In this document: one piece after another, positions 52,898 to 62,700 of the stretch
Position numbering within the stretch: the first letter of the stretch is position 1
How the letters are laid out: each line of letters begins with the position of its first letter
Assembly (NCBI GenBank): GCA_965230615.1
Contig: OZ246012.1
Location: 1,364,001 to 1,428,000, forward strand
DNA length: 64,000 nucleotides
Direction: 5' to 3'
DNA from: G965230615 sp965230615
Lineage (GTDB): Bacteria; Pseudomonadota; Gammaproteobacteria; HTCC5015
Notes under the pieces: model-generated
What the model was told of the DNA's origin: nothing
What the model saw: only the letters and a program-made list of their open reading frames with translations
The model's database searches: none
Program-made: the position numbers and the translations under genes

Positions 52898-55156
52898 TTA
52901 ACTTTTGTGAACTTCCAAGCGATCAACACTTTGGTAACCACGTGGCAGCTTCAAGCCGCGTCGTGCGCGTTCAGCAGCATACTCATCCACCTCTTCACCC
53001 TTCATGGTCTTGTGCTTTTTACCCGCAAAGATGGTCATCTCTTCACCGTCTTGAATTAAGTCAACAAAGGCCAGGAATTCGGCGCGCTCTTTAAATTTAG
53101 GCCCCGGAATATTAATAAACTTAATGCCCTTACCACGATTCATTTGCGGGATTTCTGCTAACTCGGTAACCAGGAAATAGCCCTCTTTACTAATGGCTAC
53201 AATCCAGTCTTCCTCATAACTACGCACTTTAATCGGCGGCAACACCCTGGCACCCTTGGGCACAGAGATCACTGACTTACCGGCTTTATTGCGGGTTTGC
53301 AACTCGCCTAGGGGTGCGACAAAACCATAGCCGCCATCAGTGGAGAGAAAAAACAAATCATCAGGCTGGCCCATCATCAAACCGACAAAAGTTGCCCCAC
53401 TAGGCGGTTTAAGCTTACCGGTGAGTGGGTCACCAAAACTACGCGCTGAGGGAAACTCATGCGATGGTAAAGTATAAGCTCGACCGGTCGAGTCTAAAAA
53501 CACCGACGGCTGATTGGTACGACCACGGGCAAACTGCTGCAGGCCATCACCGGATTTAAAGCTCAAGCTATACGGGTCCAGCTCATGACCTTTACCCGAA
53601 CGCACCCAGCCTTTTTCTGACAAGATCACTGTCAACGGCTCAATCGAGATTAACGCTGTCTCGTCCATCGCTTGTGCGCTGACTTTGGCTTCCTTAATCG
53701 CTGAGCGACGTTTGTCACCGTAGTTTTCAGCATCTTCTTTGAGCTCTTTTTTGATTAAGGTTTTCAAACGGGCTTTTGAGCCTAGGGTTTTTTCCAACTC
53801 ATCTTTTTCTTTTTTAAGCTCTTTTTGCTCAGCTTTGATTTTCATTTCTTCAAGTTTGGCTAAATGCCGTAGCTTCAAGTTAAGAATTTCTTCAGCTTGA
53901 AGATCACTCAATTTAAAACGCTGCATCAATACTGGCTTGGGCTCATCTTCGGTACGGATAATATGAATCACTTCATCGATATTCAGATAGGCTTTTAATA
54001 AACCTGCCAAAATATGCAAGCGATGATTGACTTTATCCAAACGGTATTGCAAACGACGAGTGACTACCTTTACGCGGTACTTTAGCCATTCCAGTAATAT
54101 ATTTTTTAAATCATATACTGCTGGACGGCCATCTAAGCCAATCATATTTAAATTAACACGATGATTCTTTTCTAAGTCGGTGGTCGCAAATAAGTGCCCC
54201 ATTAGTTCATCGGTATCGATGCGGTTGGAGCGTGGCGAAACAACCAAGCGAATAGGATTTTCATGATCCGACTCGTCCCGCAAGTCATCAACCATGGGGA
54301 GTTTCTTGGCCTGCATCTGCTGCCCAATTTGCTCCAACACTTTAGAACCAGAGACTTGATGCGGCAAGGCGGTAATAACGATATCGCCATCTTCTTTATG
54401 ATAAACCGCGCGCTGCTTGATACTACCATTGCCGCTTTTATAAATTTTATTAATATCGGTTTTAGGGGTAACAATATCAGCACCGCCAGGATAATCCGGG
54501 CCTTTTACAATTTTGGTTAACTCGCTCATCGTCATTTTGCTGTTATCAAGCAAAGCGATAGCACCTTTAATGACTTCATTGAGGTTGTGCGGCGGAATAT
54601 CAGTCGCCATACCGACAGCAATACCGGTAGCGCCATTTAACAAAACATTCGGCACCCGGGCGGGTAATAACTCAGGCTCGTTGGTAGTGCCATCAAAGTT
54701 AGGTTGCCAATCAACTGTGCCCTGCCCTAACTCTTGCAAGAGCAACTTGGCATAGGCTGTCAAGCGTGCTTCGGTATAGCGCATGGCAGCGAAAGATTTA
54801 GGGTCATCTTGCGAACCCCAGTTACCCTGACCATCGACCAAAGGATAGCGATAACTAAACGACTGCGCCATCATCACCATCGCCTCATAACAGGCTGAAT
54901 CACCATGCGGGTGAAACTTACCTAAGACATCACCTACCGTGCGTGCTGATTTTTTATGTTTGGAGGTCGCACTCAAGCCCAACTCCGACATCGCATAAAT
55001 AATGCGGCGCTGCACTGGCTTCAAACCATCACCAATATGCGGTAGGGCGCGATCTAAAATAACGTACATGGAATAATCCAGGTACGCTTTTTCAGTAAAC
55101 GTTTTTAAAGGCTGTTGCTCAATACCTTCATAATTTAATTCGAGATTATCACTCAT
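52898..55156 (-). CDS. parC: DNA topoisomerase IV subunit A
   Basis: Cuts and reseals DNA to decatenate daughter chromosomes with ParE. 752 residues, equal to E. coli ParC. The catalytic Tyr is Tyr127 (AAMRYTEARL). The quinolone-resistance region GKFHPHGDSACYE keeps Ser87 and Glu91, the sensitive form. The C-terminal pinwheel domain is present. It lies 50 bases after parE on the same strand, so a parE-parC operon is likely. Confidence 0.97.
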   Translation of the reverse strand: MSDNLELNYEGIEQQPLKTFTEKAYLDYSMYVILDRALPHIGDGLKPVQRRIIYAMSELGLSATSKHKKSARTVGDVLGKFHPHGDSACYEAMVMMAQSFSYRYPLVDGQGNWGSQDDPKSFAAMRYTEARLTAYAKLLLQELGQGTVDWQPNFDGTTNEPELLPARVPNVLLNGATGIAVGMATDIPPHNLNEVIKGAIALLDNSKMTMSELTKIVKGPDYPGGADIVTPKTDINKIYKSGNGSIKQRAVYHKEDGDIVITALPHQVSGSKVLEQIGQQMQAKKLPMVDDLRDESDHENPIRLVVSPRSNRIDTDELMGHLFATTDLEKNHRVNLNMIGLDGRPAVYDLKNILLEWLKYRVKVVTRRLQYRLDKVNHRLHILAGLLKAYLNIDEVIHIIRTEDEPKPVLMQRFKLSDLQAEEILNLKLRHLAKLEEMKIKAEQKELKKEKDELEKTLGSKARLKTLIKKELKEDAENYGDKRRSAIKEAKVSAQAMDETALISIEPLTVILSEKGWVRSGKGHELDPYSLSFKSGDGLQQFARGRTNQPSVFLDSTGRAYTLPSHEFPSARSFGDPLTGKLKPPSGATFVGLMMGQPDDLFFLSTDGGYGFVAPLGELQTRNKAGKSVISVPKGARVLPPIKVRSYEEDWIVAISKEGYFLVTELAEIPQMNRGKGIKFINIPGPKFKERAEFLAFVDLIQDGEEMTIFAGKKHKTMKGEEVDEYAAERARRGLKLPRGYQSVDRLEVHKS

Positions 55157-55206
55157 AATGTCATCATCAATATTTAATTAGTTAATGGGGGTCTGCTAAC
55201 AATGCC

Positions 55207-57093
55207 TTATACATCTGCCATATTGCCTTTTTCTTCCAACCAGGACTTACGATCACTAGAGCGCTTTTTGGCCAATAGCATATCTAAGGTTTTATGACTG
55301 TCATCACCCGCATCAATGGTTAGCTGTACTAGACGGCGGGTATCAGGGTTAATGGTGGTTTCGCGCAATTGCTGTGGATTCATTTCACCTAAACCTTTAA
55401 AGCGGGTCACAGTAACTTTACTTTTTTTACCTTCAGCAGCAATGCGATCCAATACACCATCACGCTCTGGATCATCAATCGCATAGTAAATTTCTTTACC
55501 CACATCTATTCGATACAAAGGCGGCATGGCTACAAAGATATGACCGGCTTGCACCAAAGGTTGGAAGTGTCTTAGGAATAGCGCGCAAAGCAAGGTCGCG
55601 ATATGTAAACCATCCGAGTCAGCATCGGCTAAAATACAAATCTTGCCATAGCGCAGGCCATCTAAATTATTCGAGCCTGGATCCACACCAATCGCGACAG
55701 AAATATCATGCACTTCTTGCGAGGCGAGCACTTGCTCAGGGTCAACCTCCCAGGTATTTAAGATCTTACCACGCAGCGGCATAATGGCTTGATGTTCACG
55801 ATCACGCGCCTGTTTGGCAGAGCCACCGGCCGAGTCACCTTCGACTAAAAACAACTCGGTGACTTGTGGGTCTTGCGAAGTACAATCAGCTAACTTGCCC
55901 GGCAACGCCGGTCCACTGGCCACTTTTTTGCGAACAACTTTTTTTGCGGCTTTCATGCGGCTTTGCGCCGAAGCAATGGCCAGCTGCGCTAATTGATCAC
56001 CTATATCAGCATGCTGATTTAACCAAAAAATAAAGCTATCTTTTACCACACCAGAGATAAATGCAGCTGACTCACGTGAAGATAAGCGTTCTTTGGTCTG
56101 CCCGGCAAATTGTGGGTCCTGCATTTTTAATGACAGGATATAACTGACCTTATCCCATACATCATCGGGGCTGAGTTTAACACCGCGTGGCAATAAATTG
56201 CGAAACTCACAAAACTCGCGCATGGCATCGGTTAAGCCCGTGCGCAAGCCATTAACATGCGTACCCCCCTGTGCGGTGGGGACTAAGTTGACATAGCTCT
56301 CTTGAACTAGCTCTCCCCCTTCGGGTAACCAACAGACCGCCCAATCAACCGCTTCATGATTGCCACTCATAGAACCGAGAAACGGCTCCTCAGGTAATAG
56401 TGTCCAGCCTTTTAAAGCCTCTGTTAGGTAATCTTGCAGTCCATCTTCGTATTGCCACTCTATTTTTTCCTGGCTCTTCTCATCATAAAACTGCACTAAC
56501 AAACCAGGACATAATACAGCTTTGGCTCTGAGTAAATGTTTTAACTTACTCAGTGAAAATTTATCACTATCAAAATATTTACTGTTTGGCCAAAAGCGAA
56601 TTGAGGTACCTGTGTTACGCTGGCCTACTTTGCCAACCACTTTTAGCTTGGATTTTTTATTGCCGTCAGCAAAGCTCATGGCATACTCGCTGCCACCACG
56701 ACGAATTTTGACTTCCAGCTTTTTCGATAAGGCGTTGACAACGGACACACCTACGCCATGCAAACCGCCTGAAAAGTTATAGTTTTTATTGGAGAACTTG
56801 CCACCGGAATGCAGCTTGGTCAGAATAACTTCTACCCCAGAGATCTTCAGCTTGGGGTGCTGATCAACAGGCATACCGCGCCCATCATCGACTACCTCCA
56901 ATGAGCCATCCTTATATACATTAATTTCAATCTTTGATGCATGGCCAGCCATGGCTTCATCAACACTATTATCAATGACTTCTTGAGCCAGATGATTGGG
57001 ACGGCTGGTCTCGGTATACATGCCGGGGCGTTTTCGGACCGGGTCTAAGCCACTGAGTACCTCAATATCCGCCGCATCGTATTTTGCGCTCAT
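55207..57093 (-). CDS. parE: DNA topoisomerase IV subunit B
   Basis: ATPase subunit of topoisomerase IV. 628 residues from the ATG at 57093, which has GAGGAG 4 bases upstream; a TTG at 57105 is less likely. GHKL ATP-binding motifs are EVIDNSVDEAMAG, DDGRGMPV and GLHGVGVSVVNALS. The TOPRIM domain has LVEGDSAGGSAKQ and ADADSDGLH. The 628-residue length rules out GyrB, which is longer, and the parC partner follows directly. Confidence 0.97.
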   Translation of the reverse strand: MSAKYDAADIEVLSGLDPVRKRPGMYTETSRPNHLAQEVIDNSVDEAMAGHASKIEINVYKDGSLEVVDDGRGMPVDQHPKLKISGVEVILTKLHSGGKFSNKNYNFSGGLHGVGVSVVNALSKKLEVKIRRGGSEYAMSFADGNKKSKLKVVGKVGQRNTGTSIRFWPNSKYFDSDKFSLSKLKHLLRAKAVLCPGLLVQFYDEKSQEKIEWQYEDGLQDYLTEALKGWTLLPEEPFLGSMSGNHEAVDWAVCWLPEGGELVQESYVNLVPTAQGGTHVNGLRTGLTDAMREFCEFRNLLPRGVKLSPDDVWDKVSYILSLKMQDPQFAGQTKERLSSRESAAFISGVVKDSFIFWLNQHADIGDQLAQLAIASAQSRMKAAKKVVRKKVASGPALPGKLADCTSQDPQVTELFLVEGDSAGGSAKQARDREHQAIMPLRGKILNTWEVDPEQVLASQEVHDISVAIGVDPGSNNLDGLRYGKICILADADSDGLHIATLLCALFLRHFQPLVQAGHIFVAMPPLYRIDVGKEIYYAIDDPERDGVLDRIAAEGKKSKVTVTRFKGLGEMNPQQLRETTINPDTRRLVQLTIDAGDDSHKTLDMLLAKKRSSDRKSWLEEKGNMADV

Positions 57094-57329
57094 GCTACTC
57101 CTCAAATAATAAATATTTGCCCTTATCAGGGCACGTTATATTAACCAGTGAAGCGAGCGAGGTGACACCCCTCGTATTGGCCTCAATATGCTGTGGTTAT
57201 ACTGTTTTTTTAGCATATATATAGTGTTTTGCGAAATTTAGCAACTCGCAAGGACGTAACCGCTTGGGTAATACGCCTAGTATGCACCGCAGGCTATTGT
57301 ATATTTTGCAAGCCGTATTTATCCCCAAT

Positions 57330-57349
57330 ACCGCACTTAGGCGGTTTTT
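57330..57349 (+). terminator. Small hairpin with T-run just before the GacA box
   Basis: ACCGC (57330-57334) and GCGGT (57341-57345) form a 5-bp stem, followed by a T-run to 57349 on the plus strand. No plus-strand gene lies upstream, so it either ends an unseen transcript or insulates the sRNA promoter. Confidence 0.4.
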
Positions 57350-57366
57350 GTAGGATTTAACCTACA
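57349..57366 (+). promoter_or_regulatory. GacA-type upstream activating sequence
   Basis: TGTAGG-N6-CCTACA is a perfect dyad fitting the GacA/UvrY consensus TGTAAG-N6-CTTACA except for A-to-G and its complement in each half. It is centred about 67 bases before the proposed RNA start, as upstream of rsmY and rsmZ in Pseudomonas. A TATTAT -10 lies at 57413-57418. Confidence 0.72.
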
Positions 57367-57423
57367 CACTTATTAGTAGGACGCATAATGCGCGTTTTTC
57401 TGCTTCGGCTATTATTATCTTTA

Positions 57424-57590
57424 CAGGATCACGATTTTATCGATGCCACGGAGGCACTAGCAAGGACAGCAGAAACCCATGGATGTGGTTTCGAGAATCA
57501 AGGACGACTAGCATTCAAATAGCATTTGAATCTGCTAATCTCAGACTTCTCAGGAGGAGTAAAAACCCCAGCTGCCACGTTGGGGTTTTT
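57424..57590 (+). ncRNA. RsmY/RsmZ/CsrB-type small RNA (CsrA/RsmA antagonist)
   Basis: This intergenic RNA of about 165 bases is rich in exposed GGA motifs (about seven), the CsrA/RsmA binding signature. TGCC-ACGGA-GGCA (57444-57456) and ACTTC-TCAGGA-GGAGT (57545-57560) present GGA in the loop, as does AAACC...GGTTT with loop TGGA (57473-57491). A long spacer hairpin (ATTCAAAT-AGC-ATTTGAAT) separates them. The 3' end is a 10-bp terminator, AAAAACCCCA/TGGGGTTTTT (57561-57590), which also serves the leftward dUTPase gene. Such RNAs sequester CsrA and so switch on biofilm and exoproduct genes. The gene lies upstream of parE, divergent to it. The TSS is inferred, so the 5' end is approximate. Confidence 0.75.
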
Positions 57591-57645
57591 ATTGCCTGAG
57601 TGCCGCATTTTAGACTACCTCTAAAACAACCTCAAGCGATGCTAT

Positions 57646-58266
57646 TCAGCCTGCCAGTGCCTGATAACGAGCCTGCAAGCCGGCATAGAGCTGGTCCTTA
57701 AACCCTGGATCGTCAACATCCAGGCCTGCAGCAATGTCTACCAGATGCTCATTGTCTTCACGGCCCTGCCAGACTTTAATATAGCTGCCTTCTTTGTAAC
57801 CATGATCCTGCCGAAAAAAGTTTAAAACATTTTTACCAATATAAGCTTTGTATAAGTCTTCAAAGCTCATACCAAAACAGGCCAACAAGCTCGCAAACTC
57901 TGTGACTGGGAACTGCTTGGTTTGTAATGTTTGTGCCGCAAACTGCTCAACAGCAGGCAAAAAGTCCTGTGCTGTATCGGCACAAGCTAGCTGTTCGGCA
58001 ATGGCTTGTGCACTCTCGCTATTAATTGGGCGACGCTCAATCAACAGGCTTAAACCAAAGTGCCAAATATCCACCAGTTCTAATTTAATTTGCTCAGCAT
58101 CCGGGTTTTGCTGTTTCCACCATTTCCAACCATGATGGTCCATCAACTCTGCGCACTCGATCCAGATTGCGCGATACCACTCAAAATGCTGCTCCACCCA
58201 CTGCGGGTGAACTTTTAAATTCATCTGGTTTTGCATTTCCAGCATTTGCAATATTTTCTCCTGCAT
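57646..58266 (-). CDS. Dimeric (all-alpha, MazG-like) dUTP diphosphatase
   Basis: Hydrolyses dUTP to dUMP and pyrophosphate, keeping uracil out of DNA. 206 residues. The metal-binding helices are visible: ECAELMDHHGWKWWK and ELVDIWHFG (Glu and Asp ligands), with YIGKNVLNFFRQDHGY later. This is the PF08761 dUTPase_2 type, common in trypanosomes, phages and some proteobacteria, and unrelated to the trimeric Dut. AAGG lies 8 bases before the ATG; a GTG two codons earlier also opens the frame. Its terminator is shared with the sRNA. Confidence 0.9.
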   Translation of the reverse strand: MQEKILQMLEMQNQMNLKVHPQWVEQHFEWYRAIWIECAELMDHHGWKWWKQQNPDAEQIKLELVDIWHFGLSLLIERRPINSESAQAIAEQLACADTAQDFLPAVEQFAAQTLQTKQFPVTEFASLLACFGMSFEDLYKAYIGKNVLNFFRQDHGYKEGSYIKVWQGREDNEHLVDIAAGLDVDDPGFKDQLYAGLQARYQALAG

Positions 58267-58332
58267 ACTCACTACCTTAAAAAACGTTATGGTTCTAGTA
58301 CTGTGTCTATAAGTATCTTTGCAAAACCAGTA

Positions 58333-58947
58333 TCACTCATTAGTGGCACCATAGCGATAATGGCCTGTTATTGGAAAATCAAATAGCCGGTCTTCAAGCT
58401 TAGGGCCATCACCGATATTGTGAATAATCAATGGCCGCTTAGCTGTTTTATTAAATTGTGCTGCAACAATACCAATATGCGGTAAATTGCCGGGTAACAT
58501 CCACGTCACTATATCTCCCGGCAAATAATCTTGCGCTCGCTGACTATTGGCAAGCACTGTGCCATGTCGACGAAAGAAAGCTTGCAAGTTGGGTACACGA
58601 CGATGATCGATATTACTATCGGCTTTGCGCAGACCCCAAATGCGTTTTGACGGATAAGCATTAAAATGTGCCTTGATGTCCTCGTGTAATCGTTGCTGTA
58701 AATCAATGCCTAGAGCACGATAGCTGCGTATCACAACATCGGTGCATACGCCTAAATGCGCAGGCACATCGCCCTTGGGATAATCAATTTTATAATAGCT
58801 GCCATCGTAACGAACTTGATGTTGCGTTCTTGCCAGACCAGCGGCAGCCAGTTGTGCGTAGAAATGTGTATCAGAGGGAGCTTGTGCCGATATGCTAACC
58901 GGCACAAGCAGAGCAATACTGCTAAACAGCATAAGTCCCAGGCGCAT
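58333..58947 (-). CDS. DUF1287 family secreted protein
   Basis: 204 residues with a signal peptide (cleavage near residue 22, ISAQA). The core is typical DUF1287: YPKGDVPAHLGVCTDVVIRSYR, DYLPGDIVTWMLPGNLPHIG and HNIGDGPKLEDRLFDF. The Cys (in GVCTDV) and the His (in NLPHIG) resemble a Cys-His hydrolase pair of the NlpC/P60 superfamily. Function is unknown; periplasmic cell-wall chemistry is possible. Confidence 0.86.
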   Translation of the reverse strand: MRLGLMLFSSIALLVPVSISAQAPSDTHFYAQLAAAGLARTQHQVRYDGSYYKIDYPKGDVPAHLGVCTDVVIRSYRALGIDLQQRLHEDIKAHFNAYPSKRIWGLRKADSNIDHRRVPNLQAFFRRHGTVLANSQRAQDYLPGDIVTWMLPGNLPHIGIVAAQFNKTAKRPLIIHNIGDGPKLEDRLFDFPITGHYRYGATNE

Positions 58948-58953
58948 AAGAGG

Positions 58954-59112
58954 CTATTTTGTGACTAGCCATACCGCATGTATGATGCCTGGCACATAAA
59001 ACAGGAAGCATAAGATAATATTAATCAGTAAATCTTTACCAACACCCTTTTTCAAAAAAACGGCAACGAACGGTAAAATAATGGCAAGTATAATAAGTAC
59101 AATTTTATTCAT
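58954..59112 (-). CDS. Pmp3/YqaE-family small membrane protein
   Basis: 52 residues, MNKIVLIILAIILPFVAVF..., with two membrane helices and the typical second-half pattern LLINIILCFLFYVPGIIHA. This is the Pmp3/YqaE (UPF0057) family of stress-induced small hydrophobic proteins. AAGG lies 7 bases before the ATG. It is too short for a 60-residue cut-off and easily missed. It is separated by only a few bases from the DUF1287 gene. Confidence 0.86.
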   Translation of the reverse strand: MNKIVLIILAIILPFVAVFLKKGVGKDLLINIILCFLFYVPGIIHAVWLVTK

Positions 59113-59193
59113 TGGGCTACCTTACTTGTGCTAGGTTCATGAAGTTAAGATTTTACAATTTTACTACAGCTGGTTTTACAATAGCTTATTTTT

Positions 59194-59454
59194 CTACGGC
59201 TTATCCTTCTTAGCGTATCTCTCCATAAAATCTTTTTCCAAAGCATTGCGCCTGCGTGAATAAATCCATAAAAAGAATACAATGACCGGCAACTGCCAGA
59301 GTATTGCCACAAGCTCAAACTCGCTTTTGAGAACAGGCATATTACCCCATAACCGTGGCGCACTGCCAGAGAAGCTATCGATTAAATACTTCACAAATGC
59401 AATCTCGTAGACCGTCAGCACTAATGATATTGCAAAAAAGCCGACTTTCTTCAT
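59194..59454 (-). CDS. Small two-helix membrane protein of unknown function
   Basis: 86 residues. Two hydrophobic segments (KKVGFFAISLVLTVYEIAFV and FELVAILWQLPVIVFFLWIY) are separated by a 30-residue loop, and the protein ends with a basic, charged tail (SRRRNALEKDFMERYAKKDK) that should be cytoplasmic. No family is recognised. No clear Shine-Dalgarno is visible, which lowers confidence, but the membrane pattern and positive-inside tail support real coding. It is divergent from the AddA-like gene. Confidence 0.65.
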   Translation of the reverse strand: MKKVGFFAISLVLTVYEIAFVKYLIDSFSGSAPRLWGNMPVLKSEFELVAILWQLPVIVFFLWIYSRRRNALEKDFMERYAKKDKP

Positions 59455-59799
59455 TTATGTATTATCATCAGTGGCCCCAATTATTCAGCGCTCATAGCGA
59501 TAGTTGCTTAGCAACTATCGGGCATCCAGCTAAGTGTTTAATTAGCCTGGGTTCGAGAATAAGCACTTCGCGCTCTCCGAAATAACAATGCCTGGGATAT
59601 TGTTTGATGGCTGCATGGATATAATATTAACATTGAATCTATATATAGTGATAACCCTAAAAACCGCAACAGCCAGCGGCGCTGGCAGTGTGTATTATCT
59701 TTAATTTATCACCCAACGCCGATACCCTTCAACAATACCAACGCTTTATCAGCAATTCACTTTACAGCCCGACCCTGCTCGGCTTATCCTTAGCCTAAT
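59455..59799. other. Gap with a 10-bp inverted repeat and a TATAAT box
   Basis: CGATAGTTGC-TTA-GCAACTATCG (59498-59520) is a perfect 10-bp dyad without a T-run. TATAAT is at 59620-59625 with a weak ATATTG -35 at 17-base spacing, a possible promoter for the AddA-like gene, 175 bases before its ATG. No gene was seen. Confidence 0.4.
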
Positions 59800-62700
59800 A
59801 TGTCTAGCAACCTTTATGACCCCAGCCACCCTGATATTACTGCCGTTGTCTCCGCGTCGGCAGGTACGGGTAAAACATATCTACTGGTCAGCCGCATTAT
59901 TCGCTTATTACTCAGTGGCGCAAAACCTGAGCACATACTGGCGCTAACTTTTACGCGTAAAGCCGCAGGTGAAATGCAAGAGCGGCTTTACGCTCGCTTA
60001 CAGGCATTGTCGGTACTCGATGATGCCGCATTGAACAATACACTGCAAGCGATGCAGGTCGATGCTTCTAAAACACATCGACAACAGGCGCGAGAGCTCT
60101 ACGAAAAACTCTTGTTCGCCGAAAGGCCATTACGCATTTCTACTTTTCATGCTTTTTGCCAAGAGTTGTTACGGCGCTTTCCGATGGAAGCAGGCATACC
60201 ACCCGGCTTTGAATTATTAGAAACCACAGCGATCCTGGAAGATACTGCCTGGCAGGCTTTATTTCTACGCGCGACTCGCGAACCTGGCAGTCAAATTGCG
60301 CAAGCACTGGAAGTTTTATTTAATGCCTGCAATGGCCTGAGCAATACCCGTAGTGCCTTATTAGATGGTTTTCTTAATCATCGCAGTGACTGGTGGGCTT
60401 TTACCGAGGGACAAGATCAGCCTCTCAAACATGCTATCAGTCAGCTGCGGCAACAACTCGACTTTAACCCCAATGCATTAACTGATTTCTTTAATCCAGC
60501 ATTGCTTGAAGATATCAATAACGTTAAAACATTGCTTGAGCAGCACCCTACTGCGACTAACTTAAAGCATGCCAGCTTTATCGCTAGTGCCTTAAATATC
60601 AGTGATGCAAGCGGTGACTTAACACAATATTTTGAATGGGTTAAAAAAGCATTTCTCACGGCCAAGCTTGAACCTTTACAACGCAAACACTCAAAAGCAC
60701 TTGAAAGTAAACTTGGCGCCAGCGGTGTAGAACAACTACTGAGCTTACACCAAGGCGTGTGCGCTGCAATACTGGCAACGCATGAGCAATGTATACGCAA
60801 AGAAGCTTTTCATGTTAATCATGCTTGGTTTACTGCGGGCGAAGCATTACTGGCACACTATCAACAACTCAAACAACAACAGCGCTTACTCGATTTTGCC
60901 GATCTTGAATGGTATAGCTACACATTACTCAACACACAAGAGCAGGCACTGTGGGTGCAGTTCAAGCTGGACCAAAAAATAGAACACTTATTGGTCGATG
61001 AATTTCAGGACACCAACCCAACGCAGTGGCAATTGATACTGCCTTTATTAACCGAGATGGCTAGCGGTCAGCAAGAACGGGCTCGCAGTGTATTTTTAGT
61101 CGGCGACAGCAAACAATCTATTTATGGCTTCCGTCGAGCCAATCCGCGTTTGCAACAAACGGCCACTGACTGGTTAACAGAACACCTTCATGCAGCAGTC
61201 TTCCCACTGAGCAAATCATGGCGCTCATCGCCGGCCATTATGCAATGTTTAAATGCTGTGTTTACCAATACACGTTTCGCGGCGCATTTGCAGGACTACC
61301 AAATACATGATACTCATCAGCAAGATTACTGGGGCTGCCTGGAACTACTGCCACTTATCTGCGTAGAGCCGGAAGTTGCTATACCGATTGAAGATATTCA
61401 TATTGGTGAGCTGCGCGATCCACTCACACAGGCACGCAGCACACAACGCGACAGCGCTTATTATCTCGAAGGCCAGGCCATTGCGCAGCATATTCATACC
61501 TTATTAAGTAAGAATTATTGCAGTGCATCATCAGGCACACGAAGCCCACTGGGCTATGGCGATATTTATATATTGTTTCGCAATCGCACGCATATAGGTG
61601 ATTATGAGCGCGCCTTGATTGATGCCAATATTCCGTTTATTGGTTCAGAAAAAGGCACTTTATTAGAAAGCCTGGAAATTACGGATATCGAGGCTTTATT
61701 AAACACTTTGGTGACCCCCTACAACAACCTGGCATTAGCTCAAGTATTACGCTGCCCTATTTTCAGTGCCAGCGATACAGACTTACAATTGCTGGCTGCA
61801 GCTGATAATAACTTAAACTGGTATGAAAGACTGCTGCAATATCCATCAGATAACTTGTCTGCAGCGCTACAACGTGCCTCACGTTTGTTAAGCCAGTGGC
61901 GCGAGTTACTCGGCCAACTGCCTATCCATGACTTACTCGATCGCATTTATTACGAAGGCGATGTTATTCAGCGCTATCGCCAAGCGACGCCTAAAGAAAA
62001 GCAAAACCGGGTCAGCGCCAATCTGAACCTTCTATTAGAAATGGCCTTAGAAATGGACAGTGGGCGTTATCCAAGCTTAATGCGATTCTTAGCTCGCTTA
62101 AATGCATTACGCAACAGTGTAGGCGATCAACCCGATGCCGCTAATAGCACAGATGCACGTCCTAAAGTACAACTGCTCACCATTCATGCTGCCAAAGGTC
62201 TGGAGGCTGCGGTGGTCTATCTCGCTGATTGTGCCAGCAATCGTGGCCGTGCTGATGCTTATTACCCGCTCATTGACTGGCCCGCCGAGCAAGCACGACC
62301 TCAGTCCATGCTGCTCTGCACCACCAGCAGCAAAACCCCAGAACCATTGAAGCAGCTGCAACAACGGCAGCAGCGCTTAAACGAAGATGAGCAAGCCAAC
62401 TTGTTATACGTGGCACTAAGCCGAGCCAGGCACCATTTGATTGTCAGTGGCAGTATTAGCAATAGCCAGCAAGATAACTTAGGCTGGTATGGTGATATTG
62501 AACAAGCCTTAAGCGATGATGCCGAATTACTCGATGATGGCCGTCGAATACTGCGCTATGCTGAACCAACCGCTGCCGATAAGCAAATACATAGTACCAA
62601 AATCAATGAGAGCAGTTCCGAACAAATCGATAAAATAATCCCGACCAAAGCACTATTATCACGCATACAACTTGCTGAGTTTGAAAACAGTCTTGCTCCC

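Noticed and set aside
59145..59363. 72-codon ORF overlapping the small membrane protein
   Set aside because: Shadow in another frame of a better-supported two-helix protein.
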